NCBI RefSeq assembly: GCF_025950525.1
Contig: NZ_JAPDGS010000003.1
Span: 62,001 to 126,000, forward strand
Direction: 5' to 3'
Length of the DNA stretch: 64,000 nt
DNA from: Stagnihabitans lacustris
Lineage (GTDB): Bacteria; Pseudomonadota; Alphaproteobacteria; Rhodobacterales; Rhodobacteraceae
Under the pieces are notes generated by a model, which saw only the letters and a program-made list of their open reading frames with translations, ran no database searches and was not told the DNA's origin. Each line of letters opens with the position of its first letter. Positions within the stretch are counted from its first letter, which is position 1. The translations under genes were made by a program, and so were the position numbers. Positions 6,812 through 15,944 of this stretch are shown piece by piece.

Positions 6812-8658
6812 CAGACTTCCTCTTCGATATCTTCACCCAGGAACCCACCGGATTGCCGGGCCCAGAGCGAAGCATATAGCCCGCCCCTTGCCAAAAGCTC
6901 AGAATGTGAGCCCTCTTCGACGATATGGCCGCGGTCCAGCACCACGATCCGGTCCATTGCCGCGATGGTCGACAGGCGGTGCGCGATGGCGATGACCGTC
7001 TTGCCCTCCATCACGCCGAACAAGGCCTTCTGGATCAGCGCCTCGGCCTCAGAGTCCAAGGCGCTTGTCGCCTCGTCCATGATCAGGATCGGCGCATCCT
7101 TCAGGATCACCCGGGCGATGGCCACGCGCTGCCGTTGCCCGCCCGAAAGCTTGACGCCCCTTTCGCCGACATGGGCGTCATAGCCGCTGCGGCCCTTGGG
7201 GTCCTGCAGGTCCAGGATGAAGTCGTGGCTTTCGGCCTTTTTCGCCGCCGCCAACATGGCCTCATCCCCAGCCGTCGGGTTCGCATACAGGATGTTTTCG
7301 CGCACCGACCGGTGCAGCAAGGTGCTTTCCTGCTGCACCATGCCGATCACCCGGCGCAGGCTTTCCTGCGACACTTTCGAGATATCCTGACCGTCGATCA
7401 GAATCCGCCCCTCTTCGGTGTCGTAAAACCGCAGGATCAGCTTGACCAAGGTCGTTTTGCCCGCACCCGACCGGCCCACCAGACCGATCTTTTCGCCCGG
7501 CTTGATCACCAGGTTCAACCGATCCAGGCCCCCTGCCCCGCGGCCATAATGATGGCTGACGGATTGGAACTCGATCAGGCCTTGCTTGAACTGCAACTCC
7601 GCCGCCTGGGGCGCATCGACCAAGGTGATCGGCTGGGAAATCGTCTCCAGCCCCTCGGCCACGGTGCCCAGGTTCTGCACCAGATTGGTCGAAGCCCACA
7701 TGATCCAGAAGGTCATCGAATGAAGCCGCAGGACCAGGGCGACAGCCGAGGCCACGACGCCGACATTGGCAAGCCCATGATACCAAAGGTAAAGCGCAAG
7801 GGCCGCGACGCCCAGGATCATCAGCCCGTTGATCGCGTTCAGCACGATGTCCATGACCGTGACGATGCGCATTTCCTTTTGGAAGGCCACGCGCGCGCCC
7901 TCGATCGCCTCGCGGGCATAGTCCATTTCCTGGCCGTGATTGGCGAACAGCTTGACCGAGTGGATGTTGGTATAGCTGTCCACCACCCGCCCCGTGACGG
8001 CCGACCGCGCCTCGGAGGCCGCGGTAGAGGCCGGGCCCGCGCGGCGGATCGTCCAGCGCATCAAGGCACCATAGGCCAAGGCCCACAGAATCAAGGGCAC
8101 CATCAGCCGCGGGTCGGCATCGAACAGCATCAGACAGGCGCCGACAAAGGTCGTCAGCGCAAAGACCGCCATGTCAAAGACCTGAAACACCGCGTCCCCG
8201 GCGGCGGGCGGCGCCTGCATGATCCGGTTGGCGATCCGCCCGGCAAAGTCGCTTTCGAACCAGCCGACCGGTTGGCGCAGCACATGGCCATGCGCCCTCC
8301 AGCGGATCATCGTGCCGAAATTGGTCAGGATCGTGTTGTGCAGCAGCGCGACAGAGCCCCCGGCAACCAGGGGCCGGATGACCAGGATGACAAAGGCCAC
8401 CAGGGCCAGATCACCCCAATGGGTCGCGAAAAACTCTGGCGGGGCGGATTGGGTCAGCAGGTCGACCAGATGGCCCAGATACCACAACAGGCCCACGTCC
8501 AGCACGCCATTGCCCACCGAAAACAGCGCGGTGACGGTGAACACGCCGCGGAACTCGCGGACATAATCGCGCAGAAAGGGCCAAAGCCCCTGCGGCGGAG
8601 TGTCGTTCGGCACATAGGATTTATAGGGATCGACGAGGTTTTCGAAGAAACGAAACAT
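6811..8658 (-). CDS. ABC exporter half-transporter, first of a pair
   Basis: A 615-residue half-transporter similar in layout to its downstream neighbour: a transmembrane domain to about residue 335, then an ATPase domain with GRSGAGKTT, QQESTLLH in the Q-loop region, LSGGQRQR, ILIMDEATSALD and AIAHRLST. It shares the N-terminal style FLRDYVREFRG seen in alphaproteobacterial exporter pairs. It is the first gene of a three-gene minus-strand unit that ends with the RNA methyltransferase. Upstream lies a 186-base gap with a possible 10-codon leader peptide and a hairpin, which could control the unit. Confidence 0.9.
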   Translation of the reverse strand: MFRFFENLVDPYKSYVPNDTPPQGLWPFLRDYVREFRGVFTVTALFSVGNGVLDVGLLWYLGHLVDLLTQSAPPEFFATHWGDLALVAFVILVIRPLVAGGSVALLHNTILTNFGTMIRWRAHGHVLRQPVGWFESDFAGRIANRIMQAPPAAGDAVFQVFDMAVFALTTFVGACLMLFDADPRLMVPLILWALAYGALMRWTIRRAGPASTAASEARSAVTGRVVDSYTNIHSVKLFANHGQEMDYAREAIEGARVAFQKEMRIVTVMDIVLNAINGLMILGVAALALYLWYHGLANVGVVASAVALVLRLHSMTFWIMWASTNLVQNLGTVAEGLETISQPITLVDAPQAAELQFKQGLIEFQSVSHHYGRGAGGLDRLNLVIKPGEKIGLVGRSGAGKTTLVKLILRFYDTEEGRILIDGQDISKVSQESLRRVIGMVQQESTLLHRSVRENILYANPTAGDEAMLAAAKKAESHDFILDLQDPKGRSGYDAHVGERGVKLSGGQRQRVAIARVILKDAPILIMDEATSALDSEAEALIQKALFGVMEGKTVIAIAHRLSTIAAMDRIVVLDRGHIVEEGSHSELLARGGLYASLWARQSGGFLGEDIEEEV

Positions 8659-8691
8659 GAGAAATGTCCAAGGATCAGGTCAGCAAGGAAA

Positions 8692-8717
8692 GGCGGCGGG
8701 GTCGAGGATCGACCGCC
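8692..8717 (-). promoter_or_regulatory. Leader hairpin upstream of the ABC exporter pair
   Basis: The core stem is GGTCGA (8700-8705) with TCGACC (8709-8714) around a 3-base loop, extended imperfectly by GGC (8692-8694) with GCC (8715-8717). On the minus strand it lies between a putative 10-residue leader peptide and the exporter start. No long T-run follows, so it could be an attenuator or only an mRNA structure. Confidence 0.35.
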
Positions 8718-8735
8718 ACAACAGGACCGGTCGGC

Positions 8736-8768
8736 TCAAATGAGGCGAAAGGGGGTCCCGTGATCCAT
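8736..8768 (-). CDS. Putative 10-residue leader peptide before the ABC exporter pair
   Basis: On the minus strand an ATG at 8768 opens the frame MDHGTPFRLI and then a TGA. It is preceded by AAGGAG six bases upstream, one of the best ribosome sites in this part of the window, which is the main reason to list it. It ends about 80 bases before the exporter start at 8658, with a hairpin in between. The composition shows no run of one amino acid that would name a classical attenuator. Its translation is inferred only. Confidence 0.35.
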   Translation of the reverse strand: MDHGTPFRLI

Positions 8769-8835
8769 GCTGTTCTCCTTGTTGGGTGCGGCAGGGTTAG
8801 CCGATCTGCGACCGATTGTCACCCCCAAAAGCGGG

Positions 8836-8849
8836 CCTGACATGTCAGG
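8836..8849. repeat. 14-base palindrome across the cca stop codon
   Basis: CCTGACATGTCAGG is a perfect palindrome that includes the TGA stop codon of cca on the minus strand. It may be a weak 3'-end hairpin or an operator; nothing else supports a role. Confidence 0.4.
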
Positions 8850-9969
8850 TCAACAGCTGCGCGCGGGTCAGGGTCAAGTTGCTGGCCAGCCAGCGGGATT
8901 CCAGCTCTTTCAGCCTGGCGCCCAGGGCGGGGCCTTGGAGCGCGGGCATCAGGTCGGCCGACGTCACCGGGAAATGCGCCGCGGCGCCGCGGGCGATCTC
9001 GGACTCCCAGGTTGGGGGCGCGGTCATCCCCATGGCGGCCCGGGCCAGGATCACATCGGTGGCGGGCGTGATCCCCAGCTTCCACCCCAGGGCGGCGGGG
9101 GTCAGGGGGCTGCCGATCTCGTCGCGCAAGCGCGCCAGTTCGGCGGCCTCGGCGCGCGAGAGGCGAAGATCGCCCTCTCCGCCCAGCACGGCCAGACGGC
9201 GTTGCCAGCGCGGCGCGGTTTCAAGGTGGACCAAGGGCGCGATGAAGCGCGGATCGGCGCCGGGCAAGATGCGCCCCAGCACGCCAGAGGCCTGCATCGC
9301 GGCCAAGGCGGGCGCGGGGTCGTGCGCGGCCAGCAGCTTGCGCATCTCGTGGCCGACGCGTTCGCGCGACAGCCCCGTTAGCCCGTCGGCCCCTTCGGCA
9401 CAGGCGGCAAGCCCCTCGGCGTCGATGCCCTGCGCCGGGTCGCCATAGACCGCGTGAAACCGGAAAAACCGCAGGATGCGGAGGAAGTCTTCGCGGATGC
9501 GCGTCGCCGGATCGCCCACAAAGCGCACCCGATGCGCCGCAAGGTCCGCCATGCCGCCCAGGGGGTCCAGGATCAGGCCAGAGGGCTCGGCGTAAAGCGC
9601 GTTCATGGTAAAGTCGCGGCGGGCGGCGTCTTCGGCGATATCGGTCGAATAGGCCACGGTGGCATGGCGGCCATCGGTGGCGATATCGCGGCGAAAGGTC
9701 GTCACCTCATGCACCGCGCCGCCCGCAATCACTGTGACTGTGCCATGGTCGATCCCGGTGGGAATGACCTTGAAGCCGGCGTCCTCGGCCAGTTTCATCA
9801 CCTGAATCGGCGTGGCATCGGTGGCCATGTCCAGATCGCTGACCGGACGCCGCATCAGCGCATTGCGCACGCAGCCGCCGACAAAAAGGATGCGGCGGCC
9901 CTCGAAGCCCAAGGCGGCACACAAGGCCTGGGTCCCGTGGTGATCCAACCATGCGCCAGAGATCTTCAT
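8845..9969 (-). CDS. cca: CCA tRNA nucleotidyltransferase
   Basis: This 374-residue enzyme adds or repairs the CCA end of tRNAs. The class II nucleotidyltransferase head is clear: [10 protein letters not shown] (29-36) and SDLDMAT (44-50) with the metal-binding Asp45 and Asp47, followed by DHGTVTV and the RRDFTMNAL block. The ATG at 9969 was chosen because the conserved domain begins directly after it and it overlaps the stop of the upstream Nudix gene as ATGA. Reading further upstream only enters that Nudix gene. It is the third gene of a hslO-Nudix-cca operon. Whether it makes the whole CCA or only A cannot be decided here. Confidence 0.93.
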   Translation of the reverse strand: MKISGAWLDHHGTQALCAALGFEGRRILFVGGCVRNALMRRPVSDLDMATDATPIQVMKLAEDAGFKVIPTGIDHGTVTVIAGGAVHEVTTFRRDIATDGRHATVAYSTDIAEDAARRDFTMNALYAEPSGLILDPLGGMADLAAHRVRFVGDPATRIREDFLRILRFFRFHAVYGDPAQGIDAEGLAACAEGADGLTGLSRERVGHEMRKLLAAHDPAPALAAMQASGVLGRILPGADPRFIAPLVHLETAPRWQRRLAVLGGEGDLRLSRAEAAELARLRDEIGSPLTPAALGWKLGITPATDVILARAAMGMTAPPTWESEIARGAAAHFPVTSADLMPALQGPALGARLKELESRWLASNLTLTRAQLLT

Positions 9970-10544
9970 TGCGCCTCCTGATGGGCCCGGGCCATCTGAC
10001 GCAAGACCCGCGCCGTCGCCCCCCAGATGTAATAGGGGCCCCAGGGCACGGCATGATAGGCCCGCCAGGTCCCGCGCCACTGGCGGCGATGCACCTGGTA
10101 ATTCTGCGGGTTCAACAGATGCTTTAGCGGCACGGTAAAGGCCTCGTCGACTTCGGCGGGGTCGCAGGCAAAGGCATGGGGGGCGACTTTGGCCAGGACC
10201 GGGGTCATGGCAAAGCCCGTCACCGTCTCATGCACGGGCAGGCGCAAAAGCGGGGTCACGGCCGAGGGCGGCAGGCCGATTTCCTCTTGCGCCTCGCGCA
10301 GGGCGGCTTGTTCGGCGGTCTCGCCCGGCTCTAGCTTGCCACCCGGAAAGGCGATCTGGCCGGGGTGGTGTTTCAGATGCGAGGCGCGCTTGGTCAGGAT
10401 CACCGCGCCGTCACAGATGCCCACCAGAACGGCGGCGGGCCGCAGGTCGCGCGCCGCCGGACGCAAGCCGGGGTTCAGGTCATAATCCGACGAGCCCTCG
10501 CCCAGCCGGGCGCAAGCCTCGGCCAGGCGAGAGAGGTCGATCAT
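9966..10544 (-). CDS. Nudix hydrolase, CoA pyrophosphatase type
   Basis: A 192-residue Nudix enzyme. The CoA-pyrophosphatase (NudL/YeaB) hallmark [20 protein letters not shown] runs from about 50 to 69, directly joined to the Nudix box that ends REAQEEIG at 83-90. Members cleave CoA into phosphopantetheine and 3',5'-ADP. It overlaps both neighbours by the 4-base ATGA arrangement: with hslO upstream and cca downstream. The C-terminal part contains the WGATARVL segment usual for this group. The match to the CoA-specific motif makes the substrate a fair inference. Confidence 0.88.
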   Translation of the reverse strand: MIDLSRLAEACARLGEGSSDYDLNPGLRPAARDLRPAAVLVGICDGAVILTKRASHLKHHPGQIAFPGGKLEPGETAEQAALREAQEEIGLPPSAVTPLLRLPVHETVTGFAMTPVLAKVAPHAFACDPAEVDEAFTVPLKHLLNPQNYQVHRRQWRGTWRAYHAVPWGPYYIWGATARVLRQMARAHQEAQ

Positions 10545-11566
10545 TGCTGTTCTGAAGCTTGGGCGGCCGCTTCGGCCTCTTTGCGGGCCTTTTCGGCCTC
10601 AAGACCCAGGGTCTTCGGGTCCATCTCGTAATGCGCGCCGCAGAACTGGCAATCGGCGGTCACGATGCCTTCGGGCGTGGTCATTTTAGAGATGTCCTTG
10701 GCCGAATAGATCGACATGGTCTGGCGAACCTTGTCTTCGTTGCAGGAACAACCGAAATGCACCTCGGTTTCGGGGAAAACACGCGGGATTTCCTCGGAGA
10801 ACAGCCGGGTCAGCAGTTGGGTGGGCGACACCGAAGGCCCGATCAGCTCGATTTCCTCGACCGTGTTCAACAGGATGTTGACGCGGTTCCAGTTCTCGGC
10901 CGGTTCACCGGACAAGATGTCGGTGTGATCCAGAAGCCCGCCCTCACCGCTGCCGCCCTCACCGGTGTCCTTCATCGCCATGCCGACCTGGGGCATGTGC
11001 TGCAGCATGATCCCGCCGCCGCGCCAATGCTCCGGCTGGCCGGGGGTCTGGCTGCGGCCAAAGGTCAGCGCAAACCGCGTCGGCAACTGTTCGGACTGGG
11101 CGAAATAGGTCTGGGCGCAGTCGGACAGGCTTTTCCCGGCGATGGGGGTAAAGCCCTGATAGGGCGTCATATGCGGGCCCTGGTCCAGCATCACCGCGAA
11201 ATAGCCCTCGCCGATCTGGGAGAAGGGGTCCGCCGTATCGTCCAGCCTTTCGGCGTCATAGCTGGCATAGGCGCGGATGCGGGCCGGGCCGCCCTCGGTC
11301 TCGGGGCCGTAGTAATCGGTGGCGATCAGCCGGGCCGGACCCTTGCCGCGCACCTGGATCGACAGCTTCCAGCGCAGCTTGATCGACTGGCCGATCAGGG
11401 CGGTCAACAAAGCGGTCTCGGCCACCAGAGCCTCGATCGACTTGGGGTAGGAATGTTGGCCCAGGATCTCGTCCAGGGCGCCATCCAGCCGCACGACGCG
11501 GCCGCGCACATCGGAGGCGTCAAGCTGGAAGGGCAGGACGGTATCGTCCCAGGGAATGGTGGTCAT
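10541..11566 (-). CDS. hslO: Redox-regulated chaperone Hsp33
   Basis: Hsp33 is a cytoplasmic holdase switched on by oxidative unfolding. The 341-residue protein has the N-terminal substrate-binding domain ([16 protein letters not shown] at its start) and the C-terminal zinc switch: C273-x-C275 and C306-x2-C309. All four Zn-binding cysteines are present, so the redox switch should work. The C-terminus carries an extra charged Glu/Lys/Ala-rich tail after residue 320. It heads the operon with the CoA pyrophosphatase and cca. A single promoter in the 80 bases before 11566 would serve all three, and it lies divergent from a Nudix gene. Confidence 0.94.
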   Translation of the reverse strand: MTTIPWDDTVLPFQLDASDVRGRVVRLDGALDEILGQHSYPKSIEALVAETALLTALIGQSIKLRWKLSIQVRGKGPARLIATDYYGPETEGGPARIRAYASYDAERLDDTADPFSQIGEGYFAVMLDQGPHMTPYQGFTPIAGKSLSDCAQTYFAQSEQLPTRFALTFGRSQTPGQPEHWRGGGIMLQHMPQVGMAMKDTGEGGSGEGGLLDHTDILSGEPAENWNRVNILLNTVEEIELIGPSVSPTQLLTRLFSEEIPRVFPETEVHFGCSCNEDKVRQTMSIYSAKDISKMTTPEGIVTADCQFCGAHYEMDPKTLGLEAEKARKEAEAAAQASEQQ

Positions 11567-11644
11567 GGGGGGTTTCCTGAAGTCACCGGATTCGGCATAT
11601 CGGGGCTATATAAGAAGAATGGTGTCCGCACCAAGGGGGAAGCT

Positions 11645-12082
11645 ATGATCCGGCGGTATGGCGAGGCTGTGAAAAGCGGGATGCGCTATCGGCGCAGGCC
11701 CGGGGTCTATGCGGTTCTGGTCCGGGGGGATCAGGTTCTGTTGACCCATCAGGCCGAGCCGATCCCGGAGTTTCAGTTGCCCGGCGGCGGCATCGACCCC
11801 GGAGAGGCCCCCATCGCCGCCCTTCACCGCGAGGTCTATGAGGAAACCGGCTGGCATATCTCGACCCCGCGGTTCGTCGGCATGTATCGCCGGTTCACCT
11901 ATATGCCGGACTATGACAAATGGGCGGAAAAGGTCTGCGCGATCTATGTCGCGCGGCCGACTTTGTGCATGGGGCCCCCGTCAGAGGCGGGCCATACCGC
12001 GATCTGGACCGAGGCGGGGTCCGCGCTGTCGCTGTTGACCAACCAGGGCGACCGGGCGATGGCGGCGCGGGTCTTGCGCTAG
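11645..12082 (+). CDS. Nudix hydrolase
   Basis: A small 145-residue Nudix protein. The full Nudix box begins at Gly48 (GGIDPGE) and ends REVYEETGW at 62-70, matching G-x5-E-x7-REV-x-EE-x-G, so the metal site is complete. The ATG at 11645 follows an AGGGGGA ribosome site. A second ATG thirteen codons in (MRYRRRPG) would remove only a basic N-terminus. The substrate cannot be predicted. It is divergent from hslO and convergent with a glycosyltransferase gene, so it appears to be a single-gene unit. Confidence 0.85.
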   Translation: MIRRYGEAVKSGMRYRRRPGVYAVLVRGDQVLLTHQAEPIPEFQLPGGGIDPGEAPIAALHREVYEETGWHISTPRFVGMYRRFTYMPDYDKWAEKVCAIYVARPTLCMGPPSEAGHTAIWTEAGSALSLLTNQGDRAMAARVLR

Positions 12083-12136
12083 GCCTGCGTCCGTCGGGGG
12101 CATCGAGTCCCCTCCGCCCGCGTTGCCACGGGATGC

Positions 12137-12163
12137 GGCCCCCGGGGTCGCGAGCCCGGGGCC
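12137..12163. terminator. Probable terminator between the Nudix gene and the glycan cluster
   Basis: A GC-rich inverted repeat: GGCCCC-C-GGG on the left (from 12137) pairs with CCCGGGGCC (12155-12163), with one bulged C. It lies between the convergent genes ending at 12082 (+) and 12169 (-). Confidence 0.5.
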
Positions 12164-12168
12164 TTGGG

Positions 12169-13389
12169 TTACAGCGCGTCGATCAGCTTTTGCAGGACCG
12201 TCACATGGGCGTCGATCATCAGCGGCTCTGTCACCTTGGCCAGGGCCGCCTTGTGCGCTTTGGCATCGGAGGACAGCGACAGGATCAGCCGCGACAGGGA
12301 CTCGCTGTCCCCCACCGGGAACAACTGCCCCCAGCCGCCGACCTTTTCCTTCATCCCGCCGATGTTGGACGCGATCACCGGGGTCCCGGCCTGGCGGGCC
12401 TCTTGGATGACCACCGGCGAATTCTCCCACCAGATCGAGGGCACGACAACCCAGCCATAGCCGCGCATCAGGTCCAGCACCTCTGTCGGGCGATAGGTGC
12501 CGCGAAAGCGGACATTGTCGGGCAAGTCGCCCTCTTTGGGCCACATCTCGCGGTAACGCTCTTCGGTGACGCCGTGGATGTCCAGGGTGAAATCGGCCTT
12601 CAGGTCCTGATCGGCGGCCCGCCGCGCGGCGCGCATCAGCACATCCAGCCCCTTGGTCGGCGTCGCCTGACCGAAATAGGCAAAGCGGCGGTGACGGTCG
12701 GGGGCGGGGGCGATGACTTCGGAGTTATCGGGCAAAAGCCCGTTCTCCAGCACCTTCAGCCGATCGGCGGGCAGGCCCCAGGCGATGAAACGATCCGCCA
12801 GGAACTGACTGGGCGAGACGATCAGGTCGAAACAGGCCAGCATCTCGGTCATCCGCGCCTTGCGGACGACGAATTGCGCCGGGATCAGGAAGGGGAAGCA
12901 CAAAGCGCAAGCGACGGGGCTGGCCTCGGTGCAAAGCTGGCCGCTGGTGCGTTTGACCATCTGGCCGTCGTTCATGCAAATCGCGATGAATTCGTGCAGG
13001 GTGCAGATCATCCGCGCCTCGGGCCGGGCTGCGCGCAGACGGCGGATCACGCCCGCACCGATGTTCCAGAAGTGGTGGAAGTGATAGACATCCGCCTTAT
13101 AGCGCAGAAGGATGGCCAAAAGCGCGTCCTCGTCCTCCTGGTTGGTATGCTCCATCAGGCTGCTGTCCATCGGATAGGCGCGGAAGCCGTGGTCATGCGG
13201 CCCGAATTCCACGATCCGCCCCGGCCCGGGAAACAGCGCCGGGATCACGGTGGAATCATAGACCGCGCCCAGGAACCAGGCGTCCTGCCCCGTGGACTTC
13301 AGGTGTTCGAACTGGCGATGGGCGGCCACTTCGCCGCCGCCACCCCGCAGCCGGGGATGGGAATGAGAGATGATCAGGGTGCGGGTCAA
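12169..13389 (-). CDS. Glycosyltransferase family 4 (GT-B fold)
   Basis: A 406-residue retaining glycosyltransferase. The N-terminal half has the glycine-rich segment RGGGGEVAAH, and the C-terminal half shows the nucleotide-sugar pocket with the E-x7-E motif at Glu322 and Glu330 in WENSPVVIQEARQAGTP. The start is TTG at 13389, which overlaps the TGA stop of the upstream gene (TTGA). A GGAG about nine bases upstream supports it, and no ATG exists that keeps the N-terminal Rossmann strand. It is the last gene of the six-gene minus-strand glycan cluster. Donor and acceptor sugars are unknown. Confidence 0.88.
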   Translation of the reverse strand: MTRTLIISHSHPRLRGGGGEVAAHRQFEHLKSTGQDAWFLGAVYDSTVIPALFPGPGRIVEFGPHDHGFRAYPMDSSLMEHTNQEDEDALLAILLRYKADVYHFHHFWNIGAGVIRRLRAARPEARMICTLHEFIAICMNDGQMVKRTSGQLCTEASPVACALCFPFLIPAQFVVRKARMTEMLACFDLIVSPSQFLADRFIAWGLPADRLKVLENGLLPDNSEVIAPAPDRHRRFAYFGQATPTKGLDVLMRAARRAADQDLKADFTLDIHGVTEERYREMWPKEGDLPDNVRFRGTYRPTEVLDLMRGYGWVVVPSIWWENSPVVIQEARQAGTPVIASNIGGMKEKVGGWGQLFPVGDSESLSRLILSLSSDAKAHKAALAKVTEPLMIDAHVTVLQKLIDAL

Positions 13390-14957
13390 TTGGCGGTCTC
13401 CATCGCGGCCAGGCGCATGGCGCGGAGTTCGATTTGACGGTTTTGCGCCGGCAGCGGATCACGACCGGGCAGGAAGGCCAGGCCGGGCAGGCCGGTAAAG
13501 CTGACCAGCCCCGACCGCGCCAGGGTGATCAAAAGCCAGCGCATCTGCGCGGTTTGCGACACATGCATGGATTCCGGATAGACCGAGGGTTCGCATTGCG
13601 TCTGGTCGATCTGGCCGACAAAGGGCTGACCGTCCAGCAGGGCGGCGATGCCTTCGGCCTCGGTCAAGGGCGTGGCCCCGGCCTCCAGCGTATCCACCAT
13701 CACAAGGCAGGTGGCGGGCTGGCCCTGCCCGCGGGCCTCGGCCAATTGGGCAAAGGGCAGGGTCTGGAACAGCGTCGCGGTGGTTGACACCACCAGATGT
13801 GTCGCATTTGGCGCCCAGCGTGCCAGGGGCGCATTGGTCGTCACCAGATCAACCCGCGGCGCGCCGGCCCCCGCCTCGGTCCGGTCGGCCAGGGTCGAGC
13901 GGATCAGCCCTTCGGATGCGGTTTCCGTGAGGATACCGATCTGCGCAAGGGCGGGTTCGGCGCGGCGCACCAGGCGGATGACATCGCGGCCCAGCCAGTG
14001 ATCCAGGTCATGTTCCACCACATAGGCCACGCCCGTGGGGGTGCCATGACGCTCGACCGGCTCGGCCGCGCCATTCAGGTAATCCGGCAACGAGGGCAGC
14101 AGGTTGGCAAAGATCGCATCGGCCTGACCGGCATCGACCAGATTGCGGCGCAGGTGGTCGAACTGCGGCCCCATGTCCACCGCCGTCATCGGATGAATCA
14201 TCCGCAGCGTGCAGACGGTGAAGCCGTCGTGGATCATGCCGACCATGCAGACCGGCTGATGGCCCAGCTCACGCGGGATGCGCGCCCCGCCGACATAGCC
14301 CGAGGAAATCCCGACCCGCAGCCCGCGGATCTGCGCGCCCGCAAGGTCCGGGCGGATCAGGCTGTCGCGAAAGATCGACAGGGGGTGATCGCCGTTGCTA
14401 TCAATCAGCATGGCGAAAAGCTTGTTGCCCGCCTTGCCATCATCACCCAGCCAGCCATTGACCAGCACGCGCGGCGGATTGGCAAAGCTGAGCGCCTGAT
14501 CCTGCGCCACGGCGGCATCGGGCAGCTCGCTGAAGCTGCGGGTGCCCGCCATGCCCACGACGCGGTTATGGACCTTGGCCATCGCGGTGTAATCCTCGAC
14601 CACGAAAATGCCGTCGGCCAGACCCAGCATAAAGCCGCTGAAGGCCTCGTCCGTGGCCTGAGAGATCAGCGCATCCATGTTGGCCGAAGCGGGCGGGAAG
14701 GCGCAGGCCCGGTCCGGCCCCGACATCCGCAGCAAAGTGCTTTCGACGTCCAGAATCTCGCCGTTCAGTTCAAAGCGCAGGATGAAGCCGATGGCTCCAT
14801 TGGGCAGGTCGCCGCGGCGATGGGTCAGGACAGAGGTCGCGTGGCTCATTTGGCCGCCGATATCCAGCGTCGCCCCGGTGATGGCGCCCATGGTCCAGCC
14901 CGCGATGCAAACGGCATCCTGCCGCTTCATCCGAAAATAGAAATCCGCGTAAAGCAT
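13386..14957 (-). CDS. Unrecognised 523-residue protein of the glycan cluster
   Basis: I do not recognise this family. The ATG at 14957 was chosen because GGAGG lies directly upstream; the longer frame to 15044 lacks a good site. The N-terminal 150 residues look like a beta-rich domain (MLYADFYFRMKRQD, then GGQMSHATSV and RRGDLPNGAIGF). The C-terminal half has Rossmann-like alternating segments, for example PPRVLVNGWLGDD, VCMVGMIHDGF, GVAYVVEHDLDHWLGRDV and HLVVSTTATLFQTLPF. No transmembrane segment or signal peptide is evident, so it is probably cytoplasmic. Its place between a sulfotransferase and a GT4 gene suggests work on the same glycan, perhaps as an uncharacterised transferase. Confidence 0.8.
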   Translation of the reverse strand: MLYADFYFRMKRQDAVCIAGWTMGAITGATLDIGGQMSHATSVLTHRRGDLPNGAIGFILRFELNGEILDVESTLLRMSGPDRACAFPPASANMDALISQATDEAFSGFMLGLADGIFVVEDYTAMAKVHNRVVGMAGTRSFSELPDAAVAQDQALSFANPPRVLVNGWLGDDGKAGNKLFAMLIDSNGDHPLSIFRDSLIRPDLAGAQIRGLRVGISSGYVGGARIPRELGHQPVCMVGMIHDGFTVCTLRMIHPMTAVDMGPQFDHLRRNLVDAGQADAIFANLLPSLPDYLNGAAEPVERHGTPTGVAYVVEHDLDHWLGRDVIRLVRRAEPALAQIGILTETASEGLIRSTLADRTEAGAGAPRVDLVTTNAPLARWAPNATHLVVSTTATLFQTLPFAQLAEARGQGQPATCLVMVDTLEAGATPLTEAEGIAALLDGQPFVGQIDQTQCEPSVYPESMHVSQTAQMRWLLITLARSGLVSFTGLPGLAFLPGRDPLPAQNRQIELRAMRLAAMETAN

Positions 14958-15137
14958 CCATCCTCCGGCGTGATCAAGGGTCAAGGCCAGGGGGCCCCGC
15001 GCAAGGATCACAGGCCCCCAGGGGGGCCCGCATCCGCTTTGCACTCATGCCAAGCAGGGCGATCTTGTCAAGCCTGTGGTCGCGCCGCTTCAGGCTTATC
15101 CCCGACCCGATCAAGGTGAATGGCGCGAAAAGCGTGC

Positions 15138-15941
15138 TTAATGGTAGTCATACATCCTGAGGCTGTCTTCCAGGATGCGGTCCAGTTCGGCGATGGTGTC
15201 GGGGCGCAGTTTGCGGCGATGGTCGCCCGGGGTGACGGCGCGGATGAAGCTTTCTTTCGCTTCGACCTGGGGGACGACATCGACCTTGGCCAAAAGCCGC
15301 TCGACCGCTTCGGGGGTCAGGGGCAGGCCGAAATGCCGGGTGATATGGGCCAGCATCCGCTTTTTCTGGAACACATGCTCTTCATAGCGCAGCGCCAGGG
15401 TCAGCGGCGACCGCAGGACCTCGGCATAGGCCAGGAAGGCGCGGTTCAGCGACGCGGCCTCTTGCACCACGAAATCGTTGATATCGGTGGCGCGGATGCG
15501 GTCGCGCTTGGTGATGAAATGCTGGCGCGCGGCCTCGGCCTTGTCGCCTTCGCCCTTGGGCAGGGCATGGGAATAGGCATCCGAGAAATACAGGCTGACC
15601 AGGGCGTCCCGCGGATCGCGGAACATGAAAACCCGGCGCGACCGGGCAAACAGCGGCTCACGCGCAAAGGCCGGGGGGCAGTTGCGAAAGCCGATATACA
15701 GGTTCCCGGGCCGCAGCACCGCGCCAAGATCGGCATTGGCCCAGGTCTCGACCCGGACGCCCGCGTTGAAAAAGACGCCGGGCAGGTTGACCAGATGCAA
15801 CCCATGTTCGGCCGCGATGAATTCGACCACCTGGTTCAACAGACTTGAGCCGCATTTGTTCAGCCCCAGCACAAAGCGCGCCGGGCCTTCGGACTGCGAC
15901 AGGGCAAAGGGGACGCCCTGAAAGACGACTTCGGTGGTCAT
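15138..15941 (-). CDS. Sulfotransferase-family protein
   Basis: The 267-residue protein has the two PAPS-binding signatures of P-loop sulfotransferases. The 5'-phosphosulfate loop is LGLNKCGSSLLNQ (residues 25-37), with K-C-G-S-S in the usual R/K-x-G-[TS]-[TS] position. The 3'-phosphate block is RVFMFRDPRDALVSLY (103-118). These enzymes move sulfate from PAPS to a hydroxyl of a sugar or lipid. The gene lies four bases after the GT8 gene, in the same direction, so a sulfated surface glycan is the natural inference. There is no signal peptide, which fits action in the cytoplasm on a precursor. Confidence 0.85.
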   Translation of the reverse strand: MTTEVVFQGVPFALSQSEGPARFVLGLNKCGSSLLNQVVEFIAAEHGLHLVNLPGVFFNAGVRVETWANADLGAVLRPGNLYIGFRNCPPAFAREPLFARSRRVFMFRDPRDALVSLYFSDAYSHALPKGEGDKAEAARQHFITKRDRIRATDINDFVVQEAASLNRAFLAYAEVLRSPLTLALRYEEHVFQKKRMLAHITRHFGLPLTPEAVERLLAKVDVVPQVEAKESFIRAVTPGDHRRKLRPDTIAELDRILEDSLRMYDYH

Positions 15942-15944
15942 GGG

